From Brevibacillus porteri (GTDB lineage: Bacteria > Bacillota > Bacilli > Brevibacillales > Brevibacillaceae): a stretch of DNA of 64,000 nt. The stretch lies in assembly GCF_003013475.1 (NCBI RefSeq), contig NZ_PXZO01000020.1, positions 53,904 through 117,903 of the forward strand, written 5' to 3'. A model generated the notes under the pieces. The model made no database searches. It was not told the origin of the DNA and saw only the letters and a program-made list of their open reading frames with translations. A program made the translations under genes and the position numbers. Below are positions 25,382-35,795 of this stretch, piece after piece (the first letter of the stretch is position 1; the number at the start of each line of letters is the position of its first letter).

Positions 25382-26074
25382 ATGCGAGTAGCCGTTATTG
25401 TCTTTCCAGGCTCGAATGCCGACATCGATTTGTTTAACGCAGTTGAAGATGTAATGGGAGTGCCAGTGGATTACGTATGGCATTCCGATACGGATCTTTC
25501 TAAATATGATGCGATTCTCTTGCCAGGCGGATTCTCTTATGGAGATTATCTGCGCTGTGGTGCAGTCGCTCGTTTTTCACCCGTCATGGAGCAAGTGGTG
25601 AAGGCAGCAGAAGAAGGCAAGCTGATCATGGGAATCTGCAACGGCTTCCAGATCCTGACCGAGGTCGGGCTGTTGCCAGGAGCACTTTTGCGCAACCGTT
25701 CACTGAAATTCCGTTGCAAGCTGTCCGAATTGCGTGTGGAAAACAACGATACCTCCTTTACCCGTGATTTCGCGGCAGGGGAAGTCATCCAAATTCCGAT
25801 CGCACACGGCGAAGGGAACTACTACTGTGATGAAGAAACGCTGGCGAAGCTAAAAGCGAACAAGCAGATCGTTTTCCGCTATCATGGCGAGAATCCGAAT
25901 GGTTCACTGGAAGATATTGCAGGCATTTGCAACGAACGTGGAAACGTACTTGGCATGATGCCTCACCCGGAGCGTGCCGTCCATTCTTGGATGACTTCCG
26001 ATGACGGACGCCGCATGTTTACCTCGATCCTGAAGACTTGGAGGGAGCAGAACAGTGCCACAACTCACGCATAA
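25382..26074 (+). CDS. purQ: PurQ, FGAM synthetase glutaminase subunit
   Basis: 230 aa class I glutamine amidotransferase that supplies ammonia to PurL. Nucleophile Cys in MGICNGFQ (about residue 86) and the His/Glu pair in MPHPERA near the C-terminus are intact. The ATG at 25382 follows GGAGGGCTAAGGA; an in-frame upstream start at 25358 lies inside purS. Overlaps purL by 20 bp. Confidence 0.96.
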   Translation: MRVAVIVFPGSNADIDLFNAVEDVMGVPVDYVWHSDTDLSKYDAILLPGGFSYGDYLRCGAVARFSPVMEQVVKAAEEGKLIMGICNGFQILTEVGLLPGALLRNRSLKFRCKLSELRVENNDTSFTRDFAAGEVIQIPIAHGEGNYYCDEETLAKLKANKQIVFRYHGENPNGSLEDIAGICNERGNVLGMMPHPERAVHSWMTSDDGRRMFTSILKTWREQNSATTHA

Positions 26075-28298
26075 AGAACCGACAGCCGAACAAATTGCCG
26101 ATCAAAAGCTCTACAAAGAAATCGGTCTGACTGACGAAGAATATCAGCGTGTCGTAGAAATTCTCGGCCGCAAACCGAACTGGACGGAGACAGGTCTGTA
26201 CAGCGTCATGTGGTCGGAGCACTGCTCCTACAAAAATTCCAAGCCTGTCCTGCGTCGTTTCCCGACAAAAGGACCTCGCGTTTTGCAAGGACCGGGGGAA
26301 GGTGCGGGTATTGTCGACATCGGTGACAATCAGGCGGTTGTTTTCAAAATCGAAAGCCATAACCACCCATCTGCGATCGAGCCGTACCAAGGGGCTGCGA
26401 CTGGTGTGGGCGGTATCATCCGTGACGTATTCTCGATGGGCGCGCGTCCGATTGCGCTGCTCAACTCGCTTCGATTCGGAGAGCTCAAGTCTCCTCGTGT
26501 CAAATATTTGTTCGAAAACGTCGTTGCAGGTATCGCAGGCTACGGGAACTGCATCGGGATTCCGACTGTGGGTGGCGAAGTGAATTTCGACCCTACGTAT
26601 GAAGGAAATCCGCTTGTCAACGCTATGTGCGTCGGCTTGATCGACCACGAAAAGATTCAAAAAGGGGTAGCGTCCGGTATCGGCAACCCTGTTATCTACG
26701 TTGGTTCCAGCACAGGGCGAGACGGTATTCACGGGGCGACCTTTGCGTCTGAGGAGCTCACGGAAGAGTCGGAGAAAAAACGCCCGGCGGTACAAGTCGG
26801 CGATCCATTCATGGAAAAGCTCCTGCTGGAAGCGTGCCTGGAGTTGATCGACACGGGTATCGTTGTCGGCATTCAGGACATGGGAGCGGCTGGCTTGACC
26901 AGCTCCAGCTCCGAGATGGCGTCCAAGGCGGGCAATGGTATCGAAATGAATCTGGACCTGGTGCCACAGCGTGAAGCTGGCATGTCTGCATACGAAATGA
27001 TGCTGTCTGAGTCTCAGGAGCGTATGCTCGTCGTCGTGGAAAAAGGTAAAGAGGCAGAAGCGATTGCGATTTTTGATAAATGGGGCTTGGCATCCGCTGT
27101 AGTGGGTAAAGTAACGGAAGACAGCAAGCTGCGCCTGGTGCATCAAGGTGAGGTAGTAGCCGAAGTGCCAGTAGACAGCTTGGCAGACGACGCACCTGTG
27201 TACCATCGTCCATCTGCGGTGCCGGCTTACTACGAAGCAAACGCGAAGGTAGATGCAGTGGCTGCAATCAGTGAACCGAAAGATCTGAATGTAACGCTGA
27301 AAAGCTTGCTGGCTCAGCCAACAGTGGCGAATAAAGCGTGGGTATACGAGCAATATGATCACATCGTGCGTGCAAACACAGCTGTAAAGCCTGGTTCTGA
27401 CGCTGCTGTTGTCATGGTGCGCGGTACTCGCAAGGCTCTTGCCATGAGTACGGATTGCAACGGTCGCTATGTATACCTCGATCCAAAAGTGGGCGGTGCC
27501 ATTGCGGTTGCAGAATCTGCACGCAACGTCGTCTGCTCCGGTGCAGAACCGCTGGCGATTACGGACTGCTTGAACTTCGGAAGCCCGGAAAAGCCTGAGG
27601 TGTTTTGGCAATTTGAAAAATCGTGTGAGGGCATGAGCGAAGCGTGCGTAGCACTCGATGCTCCGGTCATCGGCGGAAACGTATCCTTTTACAATGAACG
27701 CAGTGGTGACGCGATCTATCCAACCCCAACGGTGGGAATGGTCGGCTTGATCACTGATGTTGACCATATTACGACGCAGGATTTCAAAAATGAAGGCGAC
27801 GCGATCATCCTGTTAGGTGAGACCTTCGCTGAACTGGGCGGCAGTGAGTATCAAAAGATGGCTACCGGCAGCATTTCCGGACGTCCTCCACAAATCGATC
27901 TGACCAAGGAAGCGGCAGTACAAAAGCTGGTTCTCACAGCGATTCGCCAAGGTCTGGTGAACTCCGCACACGATCTGTCCGAAGGCGGTCTGGGTGTTGC
28001 GCTGGCTGAATCTTGCTTCGGCAAAGGCTTCGGTGCGCAGGTGGCTCTTGCGTCCGAGCTGCGTACTGACGTGCTCTTGTTCAGTGAATCTCAATCTCGC
28101 ATCTTGCTCAGTGCTTCTGGGGAGAAAGCAGCGGCGATTCTCGCATTGGCAGGTGAACATGGCGTACCTGCTGAAAACATCGGTACGGTCGGCGGCAATC
28201 GTCTGGTAGTAAACGTGAACGGTACAGAAGCGATCAACGCTTCGACTCAAGAGGTGAAAGCAGCCTGGAAGGATGCGATTCCATGTTTGATCGGCTAA
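26055..28298 (+). CDS. purL: PurL, FGAM synthetase large subunit (small-PurL type)
   Basis: 747 aa, the ATP-dependent synthetase subunit of the PurSQL complex, converting FGAR to FGAM. Motifs include [32 protein letters not shown] and the repeated AIRS-type ATP-binding fold ([10 protein letters not shown] in the second half). GTG start at 26055 preceded by GGAGGGAGC inside the end of purQ. Its 3' end overlaps purF by 16 bp. A long open frame on the opposite strand (26019-27767) is a shadow of this gene's codon bias. Confidence 0.97.
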   Translation: MPQLTHKEPTAEQIADQKLYKEIGLTDEEYQRVVEILGRKPNWTETGLYSVMWSEHCSYKNSKPVLRRFPTKGPRVLQGPGEGAGIVDIGDNQAVVFKIESHNHPSAIEPYQGAATGVGGIIRDVFSMGARPIALLNSLRFGELKSPRVKYLFENVVAGIAGYGNCIGIPTVGGEVNFDPTYEGNPLVNAMCVGLIDHEKIQKGVASGIGNPVIYVGSSTGRDGIHGATFASEELTEESEKKRPAVQVGDPFMEKLLLEACLELIDTGIVVGIQDMGAAGLTSSSSEMASKAGNGIEMNLDLVPQREAGMSAYEMMLSESQERMLVVVEKGKEAEAIAIFDKWGLASAVVGKVTEDSKLRLVHQGEVVAEVPVDSLADDAPVYHRPSAVPAYYEANAKVDAVAAISEPKDLNVTLKSLLAQPTVANKAWVYEQYDHIVRANTAVKPGSDAAVVMVRGTRKALAMSTDCNGRYVYLDPKVGGAIAVAESARNVVCSGAEPLAITDCLNFGSPEKPEVFWQFEKSCEGMSEACVALDAPVIGGNVSFYNERSGDAIYPTPTVGMVGLITDVDHITTQDFKNEGDAIILLGETFAELGGSEYQKMATGSISGRPPQIDLTKEAAVQKLVLTAIRQGLVNSAHDLSEGGLGVALAESCFGKGFGAQVALASELRTDVLLFSESQSRILLSASGEKAAAILALAGEHGVPAENIGTVGGNRLVVNVNGTEAINASTQEVKAAWKDAIPCLIG

Positions 28299-29701
28299 TC
28301 TGGGACAAATTGAACGAAGAATGCGGCGTCTTTGGCATCTACAACCACAAAGAAGCATCCCAATTGACCTATCTGGGTCTGCACGCCCTTCAACATCGCG
28401 GTCAGGAGAGCGCAGGTATCTGCGCCTCCGACGGCGAGAAATGGTATAAGCACCGCGGAATGGGTCTTGTGTCAGAGGCTTTTGGCAAGGGCGATCTGGA
28501 GAAGTTCAGCGGTCATATCGCGATTGGTCATACCCGTTATACGACTGCTGGTTCGAGCAAGATTGAAAATGCCCAACCTCTCTTTTTCCGCTATGCACAA
28601 GGCAGCATGGCTGTTGCCCACAACGGAAATCTCGTGAATGCCGCCGTGCTTAGGAAAGAGCTGGAAGCAAAAGGCTCTATTTTCCAGACGACCAGTGACA
28701 CAGAAGTGATCGCACATCTGATCGCCCGCTCTGAGTGCAAGGATTTGCCGGGAGCGGTAAAGGACGCCTTGCAATACATCAAGGGAGCGTATGCCCTTCT
28801 CGTAATGAACGAGAATCAGCTCGTGATCGCCCTCGATCCGAATGGCTTGCGTCCGTTGTCATTGGGACGACTCGGAGATGCGATCACTGTCGCGTCCGAG
28901 ACTTGTGCGTTCGATATCATTGGCGCGCAATATTGGCGTGACGTGCAACCGGGTGAGCTGATCGTCATCGACAAGGATGGCATTACCGAAAGCAAGTTTA
29001 CAGAAACGACACAGCGTTCGATTTGTACGTTTGAATACATTTATTTTGCCAGACCAGACAGTGACATCGACGGAATCAATGTCCACATGGCGCGCAAACG
29101 TCTGGGCAAGCAACTGGCATTGGAATCCGCGATTGATGCGGATGTCGTCACAGGTGTACCGGATTCGAGTATCTCAGCTGCTATCGGATTTGCTGAAGCG
29201 ACAGGAATTCCGTACGAAATCGGCTTGATCAAAAACCGCTATGTCGGACGTACCTTCATTCAGCCGAGTCAGGAGCTGCGCGAGCGTGCTGTCTATCTCA
29301 AGCTGTCTGCGGTTCGCAAGGTAGTGGAAGGCAAGCGCGTAGTTATGATTGACGACTCCATTGTTCGTGGTACGACGAGTAATCGGATCGTCCGTATGCT
29401 GCGTGAGGCTGGCGCCAAAGAAGTGCATGTGCGTATCAGCTCTCCGCCTGTTATGAATTCTTGCTTTTATGGCATCGACACCTCGTCGCGTGAGGAACTG
29501 ATTGCATCGACCAAATCCGTAGAGGAAATTCGTCAAATCATTGAAGCTGATTCGCTGTCGTTCTTGTCTGTTGAAGGAATGATCGATGCAATTGGCCGCA
29601 CCGATTCGGCTCCGAATAGAGGACACTGCCTCGCATGCTTTAACGGAGAATATCCGACTGAGATTGAATTCGAAGAAGCGCTTCCTGCGCTCAAATGCTA
29701 A
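28283..29701 (+). CDS. purF: PurF, amidophosphoribosyltransferase
   Basis: 472 aa; first committed step, PRPP + Gln to phosphoribosylamine. The N-terminal nucleophile Cys14 (EECGVFG) follows a 13-residue propeptide, as in Bacillus-type PurF, which is matured by removing it. The PRPP loop [13 protein letters not shown] is intact, and Cys residues in RGHCLACF and elsewhere fit the [4Fe-4S] type. ATG at 28283 lies within purL, so translation is coupled. Confidence 0.97.
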   Translation: MFDRLIWDKLNEECGVFGIYNHKEASQLTYLGLHALQHRGQESAGICASDGEKWYKHRGMGLVSEAFGKGDLEKFSGHIAIGHTRYTTAGSSKIENAQPLFFRYAQGSMAVAHNGNLVNAAVLRKELEAKGSIFQTTSDTEVIAHLIARSECKDLPGAVKDALQYIKGAYALLVMNENQLVIALDPNGLRPLSLGRLGDAITVASETCAFDIIGAQYWRDVQPGELIVIDKDGITESKFTETTQRSICTFEYIYFARPDSDIDGINVHMARKRLGKQLALESAIDADVVTGVPDSSISAAIGFAEATGIPYEIGLIKNRYVGRTFIQPSQELRERAVYLKLSAVRKVVEGKRVVMIDDSIVRGTTSNRIVRMLREAGAKEVHVRISSPPVMNSCFYGIDTSSREELIASTKSVEEIRQIIEADSLSFLSVEGMIDAIGRTDSAPNRGHCLACFNGEYPTEIEFEEALPALKC

Positions 29702-29731
29702 TACAAGCACCTCTTGCTAGGGGGAGAAACG

Positions 29732-30772
29732 ATGAGTGAAGCATATAAACAAGCTGGTGTAGACATCGATGCGGGCAACGAAGCCGTCGAACGCATGAAA
29801 AAGCACGTCAAACGAACATTCCGCCCGGAAGTTATGACGGATTTGGGAGGGTTCGGAGCGCTGTTTCGCCTGGATACCAAAAAATACGAGAAACCGATTC
29901 TCGTTTCTGGCACAGATGGAGTAGGAACCAAGCTGAAGCTCGCTTTTGCCATGGACAAACACGATACAATCGGCATCGATGCTGTCGCTATGTGCGTCAA
30001 TGACGTAGTGGTTCAAGGGGCAGAGCCGCTCTTTTTCCTCGATTATCTGGCAGTAGATAAGGTCATTCCGGAAAAAATCGAAGCAATTGTCAAAGGGATC
30101 GCGGAAGGCTGCTCCCAGTCCGGCTGCTCGCTGATTGGCGGGGAGACTGCCGAGATGCCTGGCATGTACGCAGAAGGCGAGTACGACATCGCAGGCTTCA
30201 CCGTAGGTGTCGTGGACGAGAGCAAAATGATTACGGGAGCGTCCGTGGCGGCAGGCGATGTACTGATTGGTCTGGCTTCCAGCGGCGTGCACAGCAACGG
30301 TTTCTCGCTCGTTCGCAAGGTTCTTTTGGCAGACAAAGGCATGTCCCTGCATGATCATGTTGACGTATTAGGCAAAAAGCTCGGCGAAGAGCTGCTGACA
30401 CCGACCCGCATTTACGTGAAGCAAGTGCTATCCGTTCTTGAGTCACATGAAGTGAAAGCTCTGGCACACATCACAGGCGGCGGCTTTACTGAAAACATTC
30501 CACGCGTGCTTCCAGAAGGAATGCAGGCTGTGATCAACGTTGGTTCCTGGCCGGTGCTGCCGATCTTCGAGCTGGTACAGGATGCGGGTAACATTTCATA
30601 CCCGGATATGTACAAAACGTTCAACATGGGCATTGGCATGATGCTTGTCGTGAAGCCAGAAGACGCAGTAAGTGTGATGGAAAAGCTGCAAGAGTTGGGA
30701 GAACAGGCGTATTTGATCGGACATATTCAAGCGGGAGAGCGCAAAGTCGTATACAACGGGGTGGAATGGTGA
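29732..30772 (+). CDS. purM: PurM, AIR synthetase
   Basis: 346 aa; closes FGAM to AIR using ATP. Signature [40 protein letters not shown] and [13 protein letters not shown] are all present. The ATG at 29732 follows AGGGGGAGAAAC; an earlier start at 29714 overlaps that site. The stop overlaps the purN start. Confidence 0.97.
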   Translation: MSEAYKQAGVDIDAGNEAVERMKKHVKRTFRPEVMTDLGGFGALFRLDTKKYEKPILVSGTDGVGTKLKLAFAMDKHDTIGIDAVAMCVNDVVVQGAEPLFFLDYLAVDKVIPEKIEAIVKGIAEGCSQSGCSLIGGETAEMPGMYAEGEYDIAGFTVGVVDESKMITGASVAAGDVLIGLASSGVHSNGFSLVRKVLLADKGMSLHDHVDVLGKKLGEELLTPTRIYVKQVLSVLESHEVKALAHITGGGFTENIPRVLPEGMQAVINVGSWPVLPIFELVQDAGNISYPDMYKTFNMGIGMMLVVKPEDAVSVMEKLQELGEQAYLIGHIQAGERKVVYNGVEW

Positions 30773-31374
30773 GAAAGCTGGCCATTTTCGCCTCAGGCAG
30801 CGGCTCCAACTTTGAAGCGATCGTGCAGGCTGTACAGGACGGTAGGCTCCCAGGTGTAGAGGTTGCCTTGCTCGTGTGCGACAAGCCTGGCGCCAAGGTT
30901 TTGGAACGGGCAGAGCGTTTAGGGATCGACACCTTTGTTTTTCAACCGAAGGAGTATGCAGACAAGGCTGCGTTTGAGCAGGAAATAGTGGCGCAGCTCC
31001 AAAAACGCGATATATCGCTGGTTGTGCTGGCAGGCTACATGCGGTTGGTGGGCGACACTCTTTTGTCTGACTACGAAGGAAAAATCATCAATTTGCATCC
31101 GTCGCTTTTGCCTGCTTTCCCAGGAAAAGACGCGATTGGTCAGGCACTCGCATACGGGGTAAAGATAACGGGGGTAACGGTACATCTGGTTGATGCCGGT
31201 CTGGATACAGGGCCGATCATTGCCCAGATTCCCGTAGCGGTGCAAGATGCAGATACGGCTGAGACTTTGGCGGCTCGTATCCATGCCGTGGAGCATGAGC
31301 TTTTGGTGAAGGTCATTGGCTATTTAGCAGAAGAGAGAGTGAAGCTGGAAGGAAGGCTTGTCCAGCTGACGTAA
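30766..31374 (+). CDS. purN: PurN, GAR transformylase
   Basis: 202 aa; uses 10-formyl-THF to formylate GAR (step 3). [12 protein letters not shown] at the start, catalytic region [13 protein letters not shown], and [17 protein letters not shown] with the catalytic His and Asp. Last gene of this purine unit: a strong terminator follows, and purH and purD are found 4.4 kb further on. Confidence 0.97.
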   Translation: MVRKLAIFASGSGSNFEAIVQAVQDGRLPGVEVALLVCDKPGAKVLERAERLGIDTFVFQPKEYADKAAFEQEIVAQLQKRDISLVVLAGYMRLVGDTLLSDYEGKIINLHPSLLPAFPGKDAIGQALAYGVKITGVTVHLVDAGLDTGPIIAQIPVAVQDADTAETLAARIHAVEHELLVKVIGYLAEERVKLEGRLVQLT

Positions 31375-31391
31375 ATCGAGAGATAAAGAAG

Positions 31392-31423
31392 AAACCGACA
31401 TCCTTTTATGATGTCGGTTTTTT
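31392..31423 (+). terminator. Terminator of purCSQLFMN
   Basis: AAACCGACATC pairs with GATGTCGGTTT around 7 nt and is followed by TTT (six T in all). It lies 18 bp after purN and 12 bp before the end of the convergent corA gene. Confidence 0.92.
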
Positions 31424-31434
31424 GGTCATCCGTT

Positions 31435-32370
31435 TTAGAAATACCTCTTTCTCCAAAACAGGAGGGCTGTTACGGACGTAATAGCAGTGGACATGACCAT
31501 AATGATCGTGAATGCGTGCGGATGATCCTGTAAAGGAAGCGGGACGTTCATGCCATAAAAGGTGCCGATCACCATAGGTAAGGTGATGACAATGGTAATG
31601 GCGGTCAACAGCTTCACTACGCGATTCAGATTGTTGGAGATGACGGAGCCAAAGCCATTCATGATGTTCCCTAAAATGGCGGTATAGATTTCCGTCATTT
31701 TGATGGCCTGCTTGGTTTCGATTTTTACTTCTTCCAGCAGTTCCTTATCTTCTTCGTACATTTTCAAATAACTGCCGCTCCGAAGCAGGGAGATCAACAG
31801 ACTGTTCGTTTCCAGGGACGTCGAAAAATAAACGAGGCTTTTCTGCAATTCAAGCAAGGTAAGCAGTTCATTGTTTTTCGTCGATTGTCGCAACGATTTT
31901 TCCATCGTTTCTGTCTGCTTGTTGATTTTTTTCAAGTAATGCAAATAATCATGCGACGTATTCGATAAAATTTGCAGGACGAACCGGTTTCGCATATGCG
32001 TGTGAAAGTTTTTCACTTTCCCTTTGACGAACTCATTCATGACAGCTGTTTCTACCAGGCAAACGGTTAAGATATAATCTTCCATCACCATAATTCCCAA
32101 CGGAACCGTCGTATAGTGGTCCTTCGTCGCTTCCTTCGTGGAGATCGGGATGTCCACGTAGAGCATCACGCGGTTTCCGTCCTTGTCGATCCGTCCGATT
32201 TCTTCGTCATCAAGGGCATCCTGCAAAAAATGAAGGTCAATCGACAATTCCCTGACGACTTGTTGCTTTTCTTGCTCAGAAGGATCGGTCAGATGGATCC
32301 AGCAGCCTTTTTCAAATTGATGCAGCTCTTCTATTTTTCCCATGGTATTCGTTTTGTAAATGTTCAACAT
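31435..32370 (-). CDS. corA: CorA-family Mg2+ channel
   Basis: 311 aa. A long cytoplasmic N-terminal funnel domain, then two C-terminal membrane helices with the ion-selectivity motif YGMNVP between them and a basic tail (FWRKRYF). CorA forms a pentameric Mg2+ channel. The ATG at 32370 follows AAAGGATGAG; a TTG at 32391 is inside the ribosome-site region. The gene lies behind a 470-nt leader containing an M-box Mg2+ riboswitch, which supports magnesium as the substrate. Convergent with purN. Confidence 0.93.
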   Translation of the reverse strand: MLNIYKTNTMGKIEELHQFEKGCWIHLTDPSEQEKQQVVRELSIDLHFLQDALDDEEIGRIDKDGNRVMLYVDIPISTKEATKDHYTTVPLGIMVMEDYILTVCLVETAVMNEFVKGKVKNFHTHMRNRFVLQILSNTSHDYLHYLKKINKQTETMEKSLRQSTKNNELLTLLELQKSLVYFSTSLETNSLLISLLRSGSYLKMYEEDKELLEEVKIETKQAIKMTEIYTAILGNIMNGFGSVISNNLNRVVKLLTAITIVITLPMVIGTFYGMNVPLPLQDHPHAFTIIMVMSTAITSVTALLFWRKRYF

Positions 32371-32464
32371 GGTTTTCTCATCCTTTCGCAAATAAGGATC
32401 GGAGGGATACGACCATGTTGCGCAAGCATGTCTACATAAAGTTACTTACATACACTCGTCCCAT

Positions 32465-32530
32465 AAAAAGGGAGAATGTCAAATAAGGTATGGGGAACAT
32501 GCCGCAGCGCCACAAGGCCGGAAAATTCTC
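32465..32530 (-). terminator. Second terminator-like hairpin in the corA leader
   Basis: On the minus strand GGAGAAT (from 32530) can pair with ATTCTCC (to 32471), followed by CTTTTTAT. The 46-nt interior includes a smaller CCG...CGG hairpin. It lies about 100 nt before the corA ATG, downstream of the M-box terminator. Confidence 0.5.
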
Positions 32531-32559
32531 CGTACACAATCTTGATTGCAGTTATTCAT
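32479..32559 (-). CDS. Possible 26-codon leader peptide before corA
   Basis: On the minus strand an ATG at 32559, with AAGG 6 nt upstream, opens a 26-residue frame ending at TGA (32479-32481). It contains four Cys residues (4, 8, 16, 21) and the run CVRRIFRPC. It runs through the 5' arm of the hairpin at 32465-32530 and stops just before the 3' arm, an arrangement suited to translation-dependent attenuation. Whether it is translated is unknown; the weak ribosome site is the main doubt. Confidence 0.35.
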   Translation of the reverse strand: MNNCNQDCVRRIFRPCGAAACSPYLI

Positions 32560-32602
32560 TCGGTACCTTGGACTACTGTCCATTAAAACGTTCCCCCCTT
32601 TC

Positions 32603-32638
32603 AAAATAAAAACCCTCTAGCGGGAATCTAGAGGGTTA
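32603..32638 (-). terminator. Intrinsic terminator controlled by the M-box
   Basis: On the minus strand AACCCTCTAG pairs with CTAGAGGGTT around 7 nt, followed by TTTATTTT. It comes directly after the riboswitch aptamer, the usual expression platform of M-box leaders, in which bound Mg2+ favours termination. Confidence 0.88.
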
Positions 32639-32667
32639 GAAAAGTGCACAAAATAACACCACTTTTT

Positions 32668-32830
32668 CTCCCCCTACCAGAGCTTTGGCACTATACAACG
32701 TAAAGGAAACATTCCTTAGCCACCTTAAGAAAAGCCTTAGTTCGGCAGTTCCTGTTCTACCCATTGGCATCTTTCGATATTTCCGGGCAGTGGCCTATGT
32801 TTGTATAGGAGCCTCACCTAACGAGGATGA
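32668..32830 (-). promoter_or_regulatory. M-box (ykoK) Mg2+ riboswitch
   Basis: Read on the minus strand, the conserved M-box blocks appear in order: GTTAGGTGAGGCTCCTATAC, then the P2/P3 part with CACTGCCCGGAAAT, then GATGCCAATGGGT, GGAACTGCCGAACTAAGG, and near the 3' end GTGCCAAAGCTCTGG. These match my memory of the ykoK leader closely. It senses Mg2+ and controls the downstream CorA channel. Assignment rests on recognised consensus blocks, not on a covariance search. Confidence 0.92.
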
Positions 32831-32845
32831 ATGATTGACTTTGTC

Positions 32846-32874
32846 ATCGTATTCCTGTCACTAATATTTGTCAA
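32846..32874 (-). promoter_or_regulatory. Promoter of the M-box/corA transcript
   Basis: On the minus strand TTGACA (32874-32869), 17-nt spacer, TACGAT (32851-32846). The predicted start lies about 10 nt before the first aptamer helix. Confidence 0.7.
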
Positions 32875-32951
32875 TCATATTTTCTCGTCCTACATGCATG
32901 TTATTCATGTCCTTTCATACGGTGTCGGCTTCTAACTATGACCGACTCACC

Positions 32952-35102
32952 CTATTTTGCTGCGAGGTTTGCCAACAACCACTCACATTCGGTTGCTGAA
33001 ATAGGTTTGCTGAAAAAATATCCCTGGAAAGTGCTGCAGCCAAGTGAGCGTAAAAATTCCAGCTGCGCTTCTGTCTCCACGCCCTCGGCTACTAGAGAAA
33101 GACTCAAGCTATGTGCCATGGCAGCAATCGCGGACACGATGGACGTGTTGGTGGACATGTTACGCATGAAAGACTGATCGATTTTCAAAGAGTTGATCGG
33201 GAGCGACTGCAAGCAACTTAACGAGCTATAGCCTGTCCCGAAATCATCGATGGAAATATGGATCCCCATGTCTTGAAGTGCCTGAAGACGCGGGATGACT
33301 GTATCGAGTCGATGCATGGCAATGCTCTCGGTAATTTCAAGCTCAAGGTAAGCAGGGGCGAGACCTGTCTTCTGCAACGTTTGCTGGACCATAGTCACCA
33401 GATGCTTGTCTTGCAACTGGCGCATGGACAAGTTCACGGCGAGACGTACAGGTGGCAAGCCTTGCTGCTGCCATTCCACGCATTGTTGGCAGGCCTTTTC
33501 CAGCACCCATTGACCGATTGGGATGATCAAGCCCGTTTCCTCGGCTAGGGGAATGAAATCAAGAGGGGACACAATTCCGTATGCAGGATGCTGCCAACGA
33601 ATCAAGGCTTCCAGGCCGACAATCTTTTCATGATCGTACTGCGGCTGGTAATGTAGCTGAAACTCGTTGTGATCCAATGCGGTTCGAAGACCGGCTTCCA
33701 GCATCATTTTTTTGGCGAGAGCAATATTCAGTTCGGGGCAAAAAAACTGATAGTTGTTTCTGCCGTGTTCCTTGGCTTGGTACATCGCTGTGTCCGCATT
33801 TTTTATTAATGTTTCAGCGTCAGTTCCATCTTGAGGGAAGAGACTGATGCCCATACTGGTAGTGACCACGAAGCTTTGGTTGCCCAAAAAGATCGGCGAG
33901 ATGAGCTTTTGCATGAGCTTTTCAGCAAAATGCATCGCTTCATCGTGAGCCATTCCTGGCAGGATGATGGTAAATTCGTCCCCGCCTAGACGGCAAACAG
34001 TATCATGAGGACCGACGCTGTCTCGCAAGCGCTCGGCAACTTGCGTAAGCAGATGATCCCCGGTGGAATGGCCGAGTGTATCGTTAATGTATTTGAAGCG
34101 ATCCAAGTCCAGAAACAGGATCGCAAGCGGTTGTGCTTGGTGAGAGGCATGGAGTAGCGAATCTTCCAGCTTGCTTTGGAATAAGGAGCGATTGGGCAGG
34201 CCTGTCAGTGTATCATGGTAGGCAAGGTAGTGAATCATTCTCTCGGTTTCTTTGCGCTTGGTAATATCTTTGGCAATGACAAAATAGCCGACATTGGTCT
34301 CGTTTACGACAATAGGGACGACGGTGGCGTTTAGCTCAATGCGCGTTCCATTTTTATGGAGCACAGACAGATCGTAATTATCGGATACGCCTTTTTGTGT
34401 ATGACGTGACATGGAGAGGACGCGCTTGACGCCTTCTCTGTCCAGCAACTGTTGAAAAGACTGGTTGCGAAGATCGTTCAGGCTGTAGCCAGTGACGACT
34501 TCGAACGCCGGATTCAGATTCAAGAACTTGCCTGCCAGATCCAGCCAGCACACGATGTCCGGGTTGTGCTCAAACAGTGATTTGTAGCGCTGCTCGCTAA
34601 CCTCCAGCCGTTGCTCAGCCCATTTACGCTCCGTAATATCGTGTGTAACGATCAGGGCACCAACAGGTTCACCAGATACTTGGGTGAGGAGCTTCCCATT
34701 GGCTACGAGAATCGAAACGGCTTTTCCGCTCGGTTGTGTCCACAATTCTTGGCCATTGACGATTTCCCCGCATAATACTCGAACAGACGGCAACTCCTCA
34801 AAAGCTACAGGAGTAATGCCGTCTGGATGATAAAAGGCAGAAGAGCCGTATGTTTGCTCGTGCAGATTTATCGGTTCGGACATGCCGAAGTGTTTGGCAG
34901 CTTTGTTGAAAAAAAGGACATTGCCGTCAAGCCCGTAAACAGTCACCCCTGCTTCCATATGCTCCAAGATTGGTTGTAAAAGGGTTTCATGTAGGGTAGA
35001 GGACGACAAGCCACCCAAAGAACCGTCAACAGGCGGAGAAAACAGAGAATTTCCAATAAAGTTCATATGGGCCCCCGGACTGTTGGATTTTGTTGGTATC
35101 AT
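32952..35102 (-). CDS. PAS-PAS-GGDEF-EAL cyclic-di-GMP protein
   Basis: 716 aa, soluble. Two PAS domains (about 38-155 and 165-285) precede a GGDEF domain (motif RLGGDEF near residue 372) and an EAL domain (EALIRW near 496). The EAL catalytic set is complete by eye: NLSMRQL, LEITES, DDFGTGYSS, LKID and AEGVE. The GGDEF A-site is intact, but the inhibitory RxxD site is not: only its Asp is present (GPHD). So both cyclase and phosphodiesterase activities are possible. Start uncertain: ATG 35102 has no good site; ATG 35066 follows GGGGG. No membrane segments, so it senses cytoplasmic signals. Confidence 0.92.
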   Translation of the reverse strand: MIPTKSNSPGAHMNFIGNSLFSPPVDGSLGGLSSSTLHETLLQPILEHMEAGVTVYGLDGNVLFFNKAAKHFGMSEPINLHEQTYGSSAFYHPDGITPVAFEELPSVRVLCGEIVNGQELWTQPSGKAVSILVANGKLLTQVSGEPVGALIVTHDITERKWAEQRLEVSEQRYKSLFEHNPDIVCWLDLAGKFLNLNPAFEVVTGYSLNDLRNQSFQQLLDREGVKRVLSMSRHTQKGVSDNYDLSVLHKNGTRIELNATVVPIVVNETNVGYFVIAKDITKRKETERMIHYLAYHDTLTGLPNRSLFQSKLEDSLLHASHQAQPLAILFLDLDRFKYINDTLGHSTGDHLLTQVAERLRDSVGPHDTVCRLGGDEFTIILPGMAHDEAMHFAEKLMQKLISPIFLGNQSFVVTTSMGISLFPQDGTDAETLIKNADTAMYQAKEHGRNNYQFFCPELNIALAKKMMLEAGLRTALDHNEFQLHYQPQYDHEKIVGLEALIRWQHPAYGIVSPLDFIPLAEETGLIIPIGQWVLEKACQQCVEWQQQGLPPVRLAVNLSMRQLQDKHLVTMVQQTLQKTGLAPAYLELEITESIAMHRLDTVIPRLQALQDMGIHISIDDFGTGYSSLSCLQSLPINSLKIDQSFMRNMSTNTSIVSAIAAMAHSLSLSLVAEGVETEAQLEFLRSLGCSTFQGYFFSKPISATECEWLLANLAAK

Positions 35103-35236
35103 TTAAATGTTATAGGAAACTGAAAATTATTGTCAATATTTGGACAGCGTTCCTTCCTCCGCGAATCATGACAAACCAAATCAACTCTTGTGACATACAG
35201 TAAGAGAGGGATATTCCCACAAAGGGAGGGGCCGAC

Positions 35237-35614
35237 TTGAGCGGAGATTTTGTTTCGAACTTGCTCGATAAGCTAAGCCAAAAAACAGGGCGGCAATGGA
35301 CGCTTAACGATATTATGAAGCTAGCGGAAAAAATGCCGAAGGGCGGAGCCAATGTAGATGCACTGCTCGATGAGCTGGGAAACATGGGATTCGAAGTGCC
35401 AGAGGAGACGAAAGAGCGCGTCAGGGATCGTGTAAAGGACGGCGAATCCATCTCTATGGAAGAGTTAGGGAACTTAATGCCCAAAGAAGTAAAGGCGAAG
35501 AGCCGCAAGTCGAAGAAGCAGATCAAGCCAATCAGGGCGAATGCCAAAAGCAAATCAGTCTCACTGTCAGGTCGCATTAAAAAGCTATCAGGCAAAGGCA
35601 AGAAAAAACGATAA
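35237..35614 (+). CDS. Small basic protein, possibly SpoVIF-like
   Basis: 125 aa. TTG start 5 nt after GGGAGGGG. The N-terminal 75 residues form a helical domain (LLDKLSQKTGRQWTLNDIMKLAEKMP ... VRDRVKDGESISMEEL) whose pattern weakly recalls stage VI sporulation protein F; the rest is a very basic Lys/Ser/Arg tail that could bind nucleic acid. It lies between the divergent GGDEF-EAL gene and purH, and may read through toward purH, though purH has its own promoter. The family assignment is tentative. Confidence 0.6.
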   Translation: MSGDFVSNLLDKLSQKTGRQWTLNDIMKLAEKMPKGGANVDALLDELGNMGFEVPEETKERVRDRVKDGESISMEELGNLMPKEVKAKSRKSKKQIKPIRANAKSKSVSLSGRIKKLSGKGKKKR

Positions 35615-35653
35615 CTTCATCAAAGCAAATGCAGGTGTATGCAGTCGCAAGTG

Positions 35654-35748
35654 CCGAACAGGCATGGGCGGCTGCGTTTGTTTTCCTGACGAAGTTGTTG
35701 ATAATAGCGTACAATTATTTTATAATATGTAAGTATTGTTCGTGTTTT
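35654..35748 (+). promoter_or_regulatory. PurR-type control region and promoter of purHD
   Basis: A strong promoter: TTGATA (35698-35703), 17-nt spacer, TATAAT (35721-35726). The PurBox TATTGTTCGTGTTTT at 35734-35748 (complement AAAACACGAACAATA) begins just after the -10, with GTTCG 12 nt from it as before purC. A second core CCGAACA lies upstream at 35654-35660. Confidence 0.7.
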
Positions 35749-35795
35749 GGTCAATAGTTACTCATGTTTTCACTAAAATTCAGGAGGTTCTATCC

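Noticed and set aside
26019..27767. Long open frame (582 codons) on the minus strand opposite purL
   Set aside because: It mirrors the strongly conserved purL coding sequence, has His/Arg/Cys-rich shadow composition and no ribosome site.
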